DNA of 64,000 bases from Lytechinus variegatus (Eukaryota > Echinodermata > Echinoidea > Temnopleuroida > Toxopneustidae): the NCBI RefSeq assembly GCF_018143015.1, contig NC_054751.1:22148425-22212424 (forward strand), in the 5' to 3' direction. This document shows positions 40,501-49,700 of this stretch, one piece after another. Position numbers and translations under genes: made by a program. The notes under the pieces are model-generated. The model saw only the letters and a list, made by a program, of their open reading frames with translations. It had not been told where the DNA came from and searched no databases. The first letter of the stretch is position 1, and the number at the start of each line of letters is the position of its first letter.

Positions 40501-43500
40501 CTTGTTGCCCGAATCAAGTTCTACAAGTTAGAATAGGTGGTTACCCTGGCTAGGCCGTCGGGATATCCCTGGGGGCCCCTTGAAAAAAATACTTTTTTAA
40601 ATTGAAAAATGGTTTAAATAGCCCTTTATTCCCTTTAATTATGTTAATTTGAGCCCCCTTAATGTGCATGCGCCGGGTCAAGCAGGTGTTTATCTTGTTG
40701 CACGAATCAAGTTCTACAATTTAGAATAGGTGGTTACCCTGGCTAGGCCGTCGGGATATCCCTGGGGGCCCCTTGAAAAAAATACTTTTTTTAATTAAAA
40801 AATGGTCTAAATAGCCCTTTATTCCCTTTAATTTTGTTAATTTGAGCCCCCTAAATGTGCATGCGCCGGGTCAAGCAGGTGTTTATCTTGTTGCCCGAAT
40901 CAAGTTCTACAAGTTAGGATAGGTGGTTACCTTGGCTAGGCCGTCGGGATATCCCTGGGGGCCCCTTGAAAAAAATACTTTTTTTAATTAAAAAATGGTC
41001 TAAATAGCCCTTTATTCCCTTTAATTTTGTTAATTTGAGCCCCCTTAATGTGCATGCGCCGGGTCAAGCAGGTGTTTATCTTGTTGCCCGAATCAAGTTC
41101 CAGAAGTTAGGATAGGTGGTTACCCTGGCTAGGCCGTCGGGATATCCCTGGGGGCCCCTTGAAAAAAATACTTTTTTAAATTGAAAAATGGTTTAAATAG
41201 CCCTTTATTCCCTTTAATTATGTTAATTTGAGCCCCCTAAATGTGCATGCGCCGGGTCAAGCAGGTGTTTATCTTGTTGCCCGAATCAAGTTCTACAAGT
41301 TAGGATAGGTGGTTACCCGGCTAGGCCGTCGGGATATCCCTGGGGGCCCCTTGAAAAAAATACTTTTTTTAATTAAAAAATGGTCTAAATAGCCCTTTAT
41401 TCCCTTTAATTTTGTTAATTTGAGCCCCCTAAATGTGCATGCGCCGGGTCAAGCAGGTGTTTATCTTGTTGCCCGAATCGAGTTCTACAAGTTAGGATAG
41501 GTGGTTACCTTGGCTAGGCCGTCGGGATATCCCTGGGGGCCCCTTGAAAAAAATACTTTTTTTAATTAAAAAATGGTCTAAATAGCCCTTTATTCCCTTT
41601 AATTTTGTTAATTTGAGCCCCCTAAATGTGCATGCGCCGGGTCAAGCAGGTGTTTATCTTGTTGCCCGAATCAAGTTCTACAAGTTAGGATAGGTGGTTA
41701 CCCTGGCTAGGCCGTCGGGATATCCCTGGGGGCCCCTTGAAAAAAATACTTTTTTTAATTAAAAAATGGTCTAAATAGCCCTTTATTCCCTTTAATTTTC
41801 TTAATTTGAGCCCCCTAAATGTGCATGCGCCGGGTCAAGCAGGTGTTTATCTTGTTGCCCGAATCAAGTTCTACAAGTTAGGATAGGTGGTTACCTTGGC
41901 TAGGCCGTCGGAATATCCCTGGGGGCCCCTTGAAAAAAATACTTTTTTTAATTGAAAAATGATTTAAATAGCCCTTTATTCCCTTTAATTATGTTAATTT
42001 GAGCCCCCTAAATGTGCATGCGCCGGGTCAAGCAGGTGTTTATCTTGTTGCCCGAATCAAGTTCTACAAGTTAGAATAGCTGGTTACCCTGGCTAGGCCG
42101 TCGGGATATCCCTGGGGGCCCCTTGAAAAAAATACTTTTTTTAATTAAAAAATGGTCTAAATAGCCCTTTATTCCCTTTAATTTTCTTAATTTGAGCCCC
42201 CTAAATGTGCATGCGCCGGGTCAAGCAGGTGTTTATCTTGTTGCCCGAATCAAGATCTACAAGTTAGGATAGGTGGTTACCCTGGCTAGGCCGTCGGGAT
42301 ATCCCTGGGGGCCCCTTGAAAAAAATACTTTTTTAAATTGAAAAATGGTTTAAATAGCCCTTTATTCCCTTTAATTATGTTAATTTGAGCCCCCTAAATG
42401 TGCATGCGCCGGGTCAAGCAGGTGTTTATCTTGTTGCCCGAATCAAGTTCTACAAGTTATGATAGGTGGTTACCCTGGCTAGGCCGTCGGGATATCCCTG
42501 GGGCCCCTTGAAAAAAATACTTTTTTTAATTAAAAAATGGTCTAAATAGCCCTTTATTCCCTTTAATTTTGTTAATTTGAGCCCCCTAAATGTGCATGCG
42601 CCGGGTCAAGCAGGTGTTTATCTTGTTGCCCGAATCGAGTTCTACAAGTTAGGATAGGTGGTTACCTTGGCTAGGCCGTCGGGATATCCCTGGGGCCCCT
42701 TGAAAAAAATACTTTTTTTAATTAAAAAATGGTCTTAATAGCCCTTTATTCCCTTTAATTTTGTTAATTTGAGCCCCCTAAATGTGCATGCGCCGGGTCA
42801 AGCAGGTGTTTATCTTGTTGCCCGAATCAAGTTCTACAAGTTATGATAGGTGGTTACCCTGGCTAGGCCGTTGGGATATCCCTGGGGGCCCCTTGAAAAA
42901 AATACTTTTTTTAATTAAAAAATGGTCTTAATAGCCCTTTATTCCCTTTAATTTTCTTAATTTGAGCCCCCTAAATGTGCATGCGCCGGGTCAAGCAGGT
43001 GTTTATCTTGTTGCCCGAATCGAGTTCTCCAAGTTAGGATAGGTGGTTACCTTGGCTAGGCCGTCGGGATATCCCTGGGGGCCCCTTGAAAAAAATACTT
43101 TTTTTAATTGAAAAATGGTTTAAATAGCCCTTTATTCCCTTTAATTATGTTAATTTGAGCCCCCTAAATGTGCATGCGCCGGGTCAAGCAGGTGTTTATC
43201 TTGTTGCCCGAATCAAGTTCTACAAGTTAGGATAGGTGGTTACCCTGGCTAGGCCGTCGGGATATCCCTGGGGGCCCCTTGAAAAAAATACTTTTTTTAA
43301 TTAAAAAATGGTCTAAATAGCCCTTTAATCCCTTTAATTTTGTTAATTTGAGCCCCCTTAATGTGCATGCGCCGGGTCAAGCAGGTGTTTATCTTGTTGC
43401 CCGAATCGAGTTCTCCAAGTTAGGATAGGTGGTTACCTTGGCTAGGCCGTCGGGATATCCCTGGGGGCCCCTTGAAAAAAATACTTTTTTTAATTAAAAA

Positions 43501-46500
43501 ATGGTCTAAATAGCCCTTTATTCCCTTTAATTTTGTTAATTTGAGCCCCCTAAATGTGCATGCGCCGGGTCAAGCAGGTGTTTATCTTGTTGCCCGAATC
43601 AAGTTCTACAAGTTAGGATAGGTGGTTACCCTGGCTAGGCCGTCGGGATATCCCTGGGGGCCCCTTGAAAAAAATACTTTTTTAAATTGAAAAATGGTTT
43701 AAATAGCCCTTTATTCCCTTTAATTATGTTAATTTGAGCCCCCTAAATGTGCATGCGCCGGGTCAAGCAGGTGTTTATCTTGTTGCCCGAATCAAGTTTT
43801 ACAAGTTAGAATAGATGGTTACCCTGGCTAGGCCGTCGGGATATCCCTGGGGGCCCCTTGAAAAAAATACTTTTTTTAATTAAAAAATGGTCTAAATAGC
43901 CCTTTATTCCCTTTAATTTTGTTAATTTGAGCCCCCTTAATGTGCATGCGCCGGGTCAAGCAGGTGTTTATCTTGTTGCCCGAATCGAGTTCTCCAAGTT
44001 AGGATAGGTGGTTACCTTGGCTAGGCCGTCGGGATATCCCTGGGGGCCCCTTGAAAAAAATACTTTTTTTAATTAAAAAATGGTCTTAATAACCCTTTAT
44101 TCCCTTTAATTTTCTTAATTTGAGCCCCCTAAATGTGCATGCGCCGGGTCAAGCAGGTGTTTATCTTGTTGCCCGAATCAAGTTCTACAAGTTAGGATAG
44201 GTGGTTACCCTGGCTAGGCCGTCGGGATATCCCTGGGGCCCCTTGAAAAAAATACTTTTTTAAATTGAAAAATGGTTTAAATAGCCCTTTATTCCCTTTA
44301 ATTATGTTAATTTGAGCCCCCTAAATGTGCATGCGCCGGGTCAAGCAGGTGTTTATCTTGTTGCCCGAATCAAGTTCTACAAGTTAGAATAGGTGGTTAC
44401 CCTGGCTAGGCCGTCGGGATATCCCTGGGGGCCCCTTGAAAAAAATATTTTTTTTAATTAAAAAATGGCCTAAATAGCCCTTTATTCCCTTTAATTTTCT
44501 TAATTTTAGCCCCCTAAATGTGCATGCGCCGGGTCAAGCAGGTGTTTATCTTGTTGCCCGAATCGAGTTCTCCAAGTTAGGATAGGTGGTTACCTTGGCT
44601 AGGCCGTCGGGATATCCCTGGGGGCCCCTTGAAAAAAATACTTTTTTTAATTAAAAAATGGTCTAAATAGCCCTTTATTCCCTTTAATTTTGTTAATTTG
44701 AGCCCCCTAAATGTGCATGCGCCGGGTCAAGCAGGTGTTTATCTTGTTGCCCGAATCAAGTTCTACAAGTTAGGATAGGTGGTTACCCTGGCTAGGCCGT
44801 CGGGATATCCCTGGGGGCCCCTTGAAAAAAATACTTTTTTAAATTGAAAAATGGTCTAAATTGCCCTTTATTCCCTTTAATTTTGTTAATTTGAGCCCCC
44901 TTAATGTGCATGCGCCGGGTCAAGCAGGTGTTTATCTTGTTGCCCGAATCAAGTTCTACAAGTTAGGATAGGTGGTTACCCTGGCTAGGCCGTCGGGATA
45001 TCCCTGGGGGCCCCTTGAAAAAAATACTTTTTTTAATTAAAAAATGGTCTAAATAGCCCTTTATTCCCTTTAATTTTGTTAATTTGAGCCCCCTTAATGT
45101 GCATGCGCCGGGTCAAGCAGGTGTTTATCTTGTTGCCCGAATCAAGTTCTACAAGTTAGGATAGGTGGTTACCTTGGCTAGGCCGTCGGGATATCCCTGG
45201 GTGCCCCTTGAAAAAAATACTTTTTTAAATTAAAAAATGGTCTAAATAGCCCTTTATTCCCTTTAATTTTGTTAATTTGAGCCCCCTAAATGTGCATGCG
45301 CCGGGTCAAGCAGGTGTTTATCTTGTTGCCCGAATCAAGTTCTACAAGTTAGGATAGGTGGTTACCCTGGCTAGGCCGTCGGGATATCCCTGGGGGCCCC
45401 TTGAAAAAAATACTTTTTTTAATTAAAAAATGGTCTAAATAGCCCTTTATTCCCTTTAATTTTCTTAATTTGAGCCCCCTTAATGTGCATGCGCCGGGTC
45501 AAGCAGGTGTTTATCTTGTTGCCCGAATCGAGTTCTCCAAGTTAGGATAGGTGGTTACCTTGGCTAGGCCGTCGGGATATCCCTGGGGGCCCCTTGAAAA
45601 AAAATACTTTTTTTAATTAAAAAATGGTCTAAATAGCCCTTTATTCCCTTTAATTTTGTTAATTTGAGCCCCCTTAATGTGCATGCGCCGGATCAAGTAG
45701 GTGTTTATCTTGTTGCCCGAGTCGAGTTCTACAAGTAAGAATAGGTGGTTATCCTTGCTAGGCCGTCGGGATATCCGTGGGGGCCCCTTGGAAAAAATAC
45801 TTTTTTAAATAAAAAAATGGTCTAAATAGCCCTTTATTCCCTTTAATTTTTTTAATTTGAGCCCCCTAAATGTGCATGCGCCGGGTCAAGAAGGTGTTTA
45901 TCTTGTTGCCTGAGCCGAGTCCTACAAGTTAGGATAGGAGGTCACCCTGGCTAGGCCGTCGGGATATCCCTTGGGGCCCCTTGAAAAAAAATTAAACTAG
46001 AAATTTCCAACCCTTTTATTCAATGACTTTTGTCCCCTTAAAAACCCTCGTATTAGGGCAAGCCAGCTATTTTATGGTTGCCCGAGACGTGCTCCACCTT
46101 TTAAACCCGGCCCCCTAGCTAGCTTTCAAAACCCCTAATTTTTGAATATCGAATATTGAATATCTGACCAACTTCACACGCGTTTGAATATCGAACCTGA
46201 ATATCCAACCAACTTCACAGTTTGAATATCGAATATCCAATATCCAACCAACTTCACGCCGGTGCCTATGTATTGCATTCGTAAAGTTCGTGCTCGTTGC
46301 GTATCTTCTTTAACTAGAATCGCGCAGATACGCGGGTGCGCAGACTTGGGAGACCGCGCAGACATGGGGGAACTGACCATACTGAGCAGTGCAGAGTGCC
46401 CCATTATGTACCCTCATTTCCCTCTTACCACAGCTACACGATTTCCACTCATTTCTCTGGTAAGATGAATTGATCGTGACAATACTTTGGAGACCTCAGT

Positions 46501-46545
46501 AAAATGGGAAGCCCGTCGAAATGAATAATTAATGATTTTTAGCAT
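10193..46545 (-). CDS. GATD3: ES1/GATD3-like protein (mitochondrial ElbB homologue), 7 coding exons
   Basis: Seen: minus-strand exons 46429-46545, 14088-14140, 13515-13628, 12575-12694, 11870-11962, 11126-11282 and 10193-10315 join in frame into 258 aa, close to the human ES1/GATD3 length. Landmarks in order are [79 protein letters not shown] (candidate nucleophile Cys168 or Cys169), [11 protein letters not shown] and [15 protein letters not shown]. Residues 1-31 are Arg/Ser-rich with few acids, as in a mitochondrial presequence. An in-frame TAA (46558-46560) 12 nt upstream fixes the first ATG; Met32 could start a cytosolic form. Known: the family has the class I glutamine amidotransferase/DJ-1 fold, and bacterial ElbB has reported glyoxalase activity; the physiological role in animals is unsettled. 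Introns are GT-AG except the last, which is AT-AC. Intron 1 is ~32.3 kb because of a giant foldback element. Divergent from the SGPP gene. Confidence 0.93.
10484..10534. repeat. (TTTC)n microsatellite
   Basis: A near-perfect run of TTTC units inside the U12-type intron. The Leu/Phe/Ser-rich ORFs over it are spurious. Confidence 0.95.
10536..10620 (+). repeat. SINE-like tail
   Basis: 'aaagcaccttgggcactctg', 'ggatatggcact' and a run of ATT/ATC triplets have the layout of a retroposon 3' end that recurs as 'gatggcgctatataaatggc' near 9575. No tRNA-like head precedes it here. Confidence 0.45.
13018..13460 (+). repeat. Dispersed repeat in GATD3 intron 3
   Basis: Begins 'tttgtctcacctgcatagca' and contains 'gagtgagactataggc' and 'tttccgttggcgatggcaac'. 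I recall this phrase as a common interspersed repeat in echinoderm and other marine invertebrate genomes, but that is memory, not a search. No intact ORF. The right edge is approximate. Confidence 0.5.
14141..15835. other. Left remnant of GATD3 intron 1
   Basis: Host intron DNA between exon 2 and the giant element. The 150-codon plus-strand ORF at 14566-15018 overlaps an element with inverted ends and 'ttggagcgg' sub-repeats, and I do not regard it as a gene. The 15.1-15.8 kb part is AT-rich with two copies of CCCCA(A/T)GTCTGCGCAC. Confidence 0.7.
14653..15098. mobile_element. Putative element with imperfect inverted ends
   Basis: 'gaggcactcgaccaaaaaag' plus 'tagtaggtatgtgccc' at 14653-14688 is the imperfect inverse of 'gtggcacatacccacttac' plus 'tattttatactgagtgccct' at 15061-15099. 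Inside are three copies of TTGGAGCGG near 14716, 14925 and 14960 with a shared T-rich follow-on. No flanking target duplication was identified. Confidence 0.45.
15836..15844 (+). repeat. Target-site duplication, left copy
   Basis: GCCTATGTA directly precedes the element end ACCGGCGTG. The identical 9-mer directly follows the other end at 46264-46272. A 9-bp duplication is typical of Mutator-like and Drosophila-type foldback transposition. Confidence 0.93.
15845..16112 (+). repeat. Left terminal inverted repeat of the giant element
   Basis: Starts ACCGGCGTGAAGTTGGTTGG. Its outer ~120 bp are three tandem ~40-bp subunits, each opening GTGAAGTTGG (15851, 15890, 15931) and filled with GATATTC words. 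Compared with the right TIR I count about five substitutions and one 5-bp indel (about 98% identity), so the insertion is young or the ends have been corrected against each other. Confidence 0.92.
16113..26346 (+). repeat. Left satellite array, about 53 units of ~193 bp
   Basis: Each unit carries GGGATATCCC about every 193 bp (first at 16168, last at 26194). Main variants are 'cacattaagggggctc' and 'cacggtaaggttgctc'; the second occurs about a dozen times here and not in the right arm. A 3-unit (580 bp) block repeats at 18.0, 18.6 and 19.2 kb; a 25-unit (4822 bp) block links 20.2 and 25.0 kb; a 9-unit (1737 bp) step links 20.96 and 22.70 kb. No ORF of 60 codons occurs on either strand. Confidence 0.96.
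27165..27262 (+). repeat. Non-LTR retrotransposon 3' tail (probable)
   Basis: An AT-rich stretch with AATAAA ends in a short tandem 'gaattgaattgaattgaat' run, the type of end seen in several LINE clades. No coding region precedes it. Confidence 0.45.
27739..27830 (+). repeat. Dispersed repeat 'ggggcggagnccc' copy 2
   Basis: Same ordered words as 6437-6535 (GGGGCGGAG, CCCGGAA, CTCGTGATATT, CAGATGG, 'gggtatata'). It lies directly upstream of the TTAA-flanked MITE. Confidence 0.6.
27838..28759. mobile_element. TTAA-flanked MITE, Kolobok- or piggyBac-like
   Basis: Ends AGGGATGGTCCGGGCTGAAA and TTTCAGCCCGGACCATCCCT are perfect inverses flanked by TTAA at 27834-27837 and 28760-28763. The arms remain complementary inward ('aaaatgccaaaaatttcat' against 'atgaaatttttggcatttt'). 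The right arm is interrupted by a retroposon piece at about 28301-28664. A TTAA duplication is known for Kolobok and piggyBac; the AGGG start favours Kolobok (inference). Confidence 0.88.
28301..28664 (-). mobile_element. 3' end of a non-LTR retrotransposon nested in the MITE
   Basis: On the minus strand it reads from a truncated start through 'aggaccccaaggaagaacag' to AAATAAAACAAACAAACAAG, the layout of a 5'-truncated LINE 3' end (CR1/L2-like by appearance only). The MITE's left arm is continuous at the equivalent place, so this is a later insertion. Boundaries are approximate. Confidence 0.6.
29472..45990 (-). repeat. Right satellite array, about 86 units of ~193 bp, inverted
   Basis: Same unit as the left arm in reverse complement; GGGATATCCC occurs from 29571 to 45961 about every 193 bp. 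Characteristic variants are 'aaattgaaaaatggtttaaat', 'cctgtctaggcc', 'ccttgggtaggcc', 'gttaaaatagg' and 'cgaatcgagttctcc'. Blocks recur at 9 units (31465/33201), 16 units (34928/38012) and 43 units (31465/39755). The outermost units (about 45.67-45.99 kb) are the most diverged, as at many satellite edges. No ORF of 60 codons. Confidence 0.96.
45991..46263 (-). repeat. Right terminal inverted repeat of the giant element
   Basis: Reverse complement of 15845-16112, with the same three ~40-bp subunits at the outer end, finishing CCAACTTCACGCCGGT. It contains one extra 5-bp stretch near 46106 relative to the left TIR. Confidence 0.92.
46264..46272 (+). repeat. Target-site duplication, right copy
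   Basis: GCCTATGTA, identical to 15836-15844. Host intron sequence resumes here, 156 bp before the GATD3 exon 1 donor (46273-46428). Confidence 0.93.
46429..46545 (-). CDS. GATD3: GATD3 exon 1 (presequence and first residues of the fold)
   Basis: A 117-nt exon too short for ordinary ORF lists. It runs from ATG at 46545 to a GTAAGA donor at 46428 and encodes 39 residues beginning [15 protein letters not shown] and ending MSGNRVAV. It joins in phase 0 to exon 2, which starts [10 protein letters not shown]. The result [18 protein letters not shown] fits the ElbB/ES1 N-terminus, and the Arg-rich residues before it fit a mitochondrial signal. It lies on the far side of the 30-kb element from all other exons. 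Confidence 0.85.
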
Positions 46546-46727
46546 AATGTAAATGAGTTACAAGTACAACAGCACTCCACTGACGATCGTGAGAGCAAGC
46601 TGGAGGCCGATGCTTTGAAAGATAGGTCACTTATGTGTGGAGGAAGTGATTCATCTTCCCTACGGTATACCTCCTTGGGTGTACCCCCTTTGCTATTTCA
46701 TAATTCAGTTGACGCTGGCGCTGCACT
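46546..46727. promoter_or_regulatory. Bidirectional promoter/5'UTR between GATD3 and SGPP
   Basis: Only 182 bp separate the two divergent start codons, so both 5'UTRs and core promoters must overlap here or in neighbouring coding DNA. Visible motifs are an ETS-like AGGAAGTG at 46641-46648 and a nuclear-receptor-like AGGTCA near 46624; such short matches are weak evidence. No TATA box is clear at a sensible distance. Confidence 0.7.
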
Positions 46728-49700
46728 ATGGAGGCAGAAAAGGGATGGCTGTATAACTCAGAAACTGTTGCAAAAATACAGCTTTTCTTTGGATTAGAAT
46801 GTGTACCAGTTAAAGAGATACAAGAGGAAGAATCACTTCGAACCACCGTAAAAGAAAACGGTTCTGACAGTGACAATTACCTGTCAAACGGGATAAAACA
46901 CAGACATGTTTCATTGCAACAGGGAGGCAATCGGACATCACACGAACCGGGAAGTTCTGGGGACGAGGAGCTGCGGCTTGGTGACCCCGACGCCACTGCT
47001 GCAGCGGCTCCCATTGACTATCGGGTGCACAACAGATTTTGGTACTACCTTTTCGCTTTTGGAGCTGCTTTAGGAGATGATATTTTCTATTACACCGTTT
47101 ACCCCTTCTGGTTCTTCAATATATCATCCTGGGTTATTCGGAGAGTGGTTCTCATGTGGGGATTACTGATGTATGTGGGGCAGTCAAGCAAAGAGGTGAA
47201 TATAATTTATTGAAGTTAGAATAGATGTACGAAGTTTGTAAAGCATTCTCAGACTCAGATCTACATGTATGTTATGAACTATGGATACAGGATGATAGAA
47301 AGGAATATTAGGTACTTGGTTGTCTGTGTTTGGTTCTGAACTTCTGATAATAGACAAATGATTAAAAGGAGAAAGAGAATAATGATTTCGAAAATTGTAA
47401 CTTACATGTATGTGTGATTTGTGTTCAGCTTGTGGGTTCGCATATTTTTTTATATTGAGTGATGTGGCTCAATTAAATGAGTTGAATACTTAAATCAATG
47501 TTGCAAACTTGCAATGTCTTACTTCATCTGACTCTTAAACATGGCCTGGTCAGGTTAACTTCATCTTAAGAACACAGATGATGATTTTTAGCCTAAAACT
47601 CTCATTAGGCTCTATCGGCCTTAGCAAATAATGGGCTGGCCACTACATGTAAGTTCCCTCTTTTCAATTTACCCCTTTAAATTATCATGAAGGGAATCAA
47701 GATTTTAAAGCAGGGTTGGCTGATTTAGATCACGTTGATTTAAATCGCAAATTACTTAAATCACTTGATTAAAAAAAAAATCATTGATTTACATGTAAAT
47801 CACTTCCATTGAAACTTTACAAGTGATTGATAGTTTTTCTATTTGTGGCAGTTTTATTTTTTACTAAAAATAGAAAGATTTTATCAATTTTATATCATCA
47901 AAACATAAATAAATCCTTCATATCTACTAAAAACAATTGAAATCACATCAATAAAATCAGGTTGATGATCTTGCAATGTAGCCTATAAACGGTTTAACAC
48001 TTAGGCCCCTACTCCACTTTTACTATGATTTTTTTTAAATCATTGATTACTTCCATCAAGATATGTACATATGATTGACAATAGTTTATTTGTAGCTGTT
48101 TTATTTTTATTTTTACTCAAATTAGAAAGAATAGATCAATGTTATAAAAAAAACATGAATAAATCCTTCATAAGCAGTTTACACTAAGCCCCCTACTCCA
48201 CTTTCACTATGATAAAAAAAAAATCGTTGATTTAATTCACTTCCACTGAAACATGTGCAAATGATTGACAATATTTTTATTTGTTGCAGCTTATTTATTT
48301 TTTACTCCAAGTAGAAAGATTTTATCAACTTGATATCATCAAAACATGAATAAATCTTAAGCGGTTAACACGTAGCCCCCTACTCCACTTGCACTAAGGG
48401 CTGAAATCTCTCCCCAAAGGTCGGGGGACAATTGGCAGGAAAATTTGACAAGCAAATTAAATTTTAGAATAAAAAAAACTGTTTTAAAGACAAAATAAAT
48501 CTTCCCATTAATCATTTTGTAAATCTGCAGATCATCAAATGGCCCCGCCCCCTTTCGCCTCCAGCTGCACCTCTGGAAAGACGATACTTCCAAGAATATG
48601 GGATGCCTTCCACCCATGCTATGGTTGGAACTTTGGTTCCCTTCACAGTCTTAGTAGTTACTTGGGACAAAGTTGAGGTAAATAATGTCAATGTTAAAGG
48701 GTGTGTTTACATTTGGAATACAATTTTTCTTCATAACTTCTTAAAGTATGTCTTGAATTTAAATTTTCATGGCATTTTTTCTAAAGAATTTATATGTCAT
48801 TCTCAAAATGCAAACATACAGTTACAGACTTACAGTGCTGCATTGAATTAGTATTACTTTGAGCTATAAATATGTTTATTTTAGAGATGTTCATGTCTTT
48901 TTTTTATTTTTATAATCGGACCTTTAAATAAACCCACCCTTTTCCCATTTTCCATAATATGATTTTTTTTATGTCATATTGTATTCAATTTTATGTCCAT
49001 CATGATTATTGTTGATTCAATATATCACAAAATTAAAAGAAATGATTTAAACATACATGTACAAGCTCAGAACATAGGGCCCAGGGTAAGGTAAAGCTCA
49101 ATGTAAAAGCATATGGCAAGAAAACACCAAATCACTGATTCGTATTATCAATATTGAATGAAAAAATTGATTGTAGATTTAAAAACAATTTTTTTATCAG
49201 AATTTATCAAAATAAACTTTTGAATCTCCTTTGAGATCATGACTTAGAGTGAAGACATAGAACTGGTATGGATCTGGCTTGTTTCATTTACTTGTGATTT
49301 ATTACTTACTTTACCTACCTATTACCTATTTTACTCCTGTTTAAAATGGACTTTTCTCTGTGCAGTATCCAAAAGAGATTGGAATTATATTAGCTACTTT
49401 CTACACCCTCCTAGTGTGTATGAGCCGACTGTACAAGGGCATGCATTATATTTTGGTAAGTAGATTTTAAATCAACATGTTCTTCATTTATGTTATGAGC
49501 ATGCTCTGAATGCAGAATCTTAAATTTTCTATTATAAGTGGAAGAGGGGTAATTATTTAAATTCATGCTCAGATGTAGACTACAGGGGCCGCGGGACCGG
49601 GGGGCTGGGGGGGCTTCAGCCCCCCCCCCACTTTTTTCCAAAATCGTGTACAAAAACGTGAAATTGACCATATGATTGTGATTCTTAGCAGCCCCCCCCA

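Larger units (their letters stand above)
15845..46263. mobile_element. Giant 30.4-kb foldback-type transposable element with satellite arms
   Basis: Structure read directly: 268-bp left TIR, ~10.2 kb of ~193-bp tandem units, 3.1-kb core, ~16.5 kb of the same unit in inverse orientation, 273-bp right TIR. Perfect 9-bp duplications flank both ends. Drosophila FB and sea-urchin TU elements are known to have long inverted repeats built of tandem subunits around a variable middle; this one has the same plan at unusual size. No transposase ORF is visible, so it is presumably mobilised in trans. The 9-bp duplication hints at a Mutator-like source (inference). It interrupts GATD3 intron 1. Confidence 0.93.

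Noticed and set aside
16113-45990. Hairpin or collapsed-repeat assembly artefact as the source of the inverted arms
   Set aside because: The arms differ in length (10.2 and 16.5 kb) and in unit variants, the core is not mirrored, and a perfect 9-bp duplication of unique host sequence flanks the TIRs. Array length itself could still be wrong.
16113-45990. CRISPR array or centromeric satellite
   Set aside because: Units are contiguous, without short unique spacers, in a eukaryotic locus; and the array is bounded by TIRs and a target duplication within a gene intron rather than being an open-ended satellite.
46174-46404. Minus-strand 76-codon ORF as GATD3 exon 1
   Set aside because: It runs into the TIR and lacks the VAV-to-VLSG junction. 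The exon at 46429-46545 has the right phase, donor and sequence instead.
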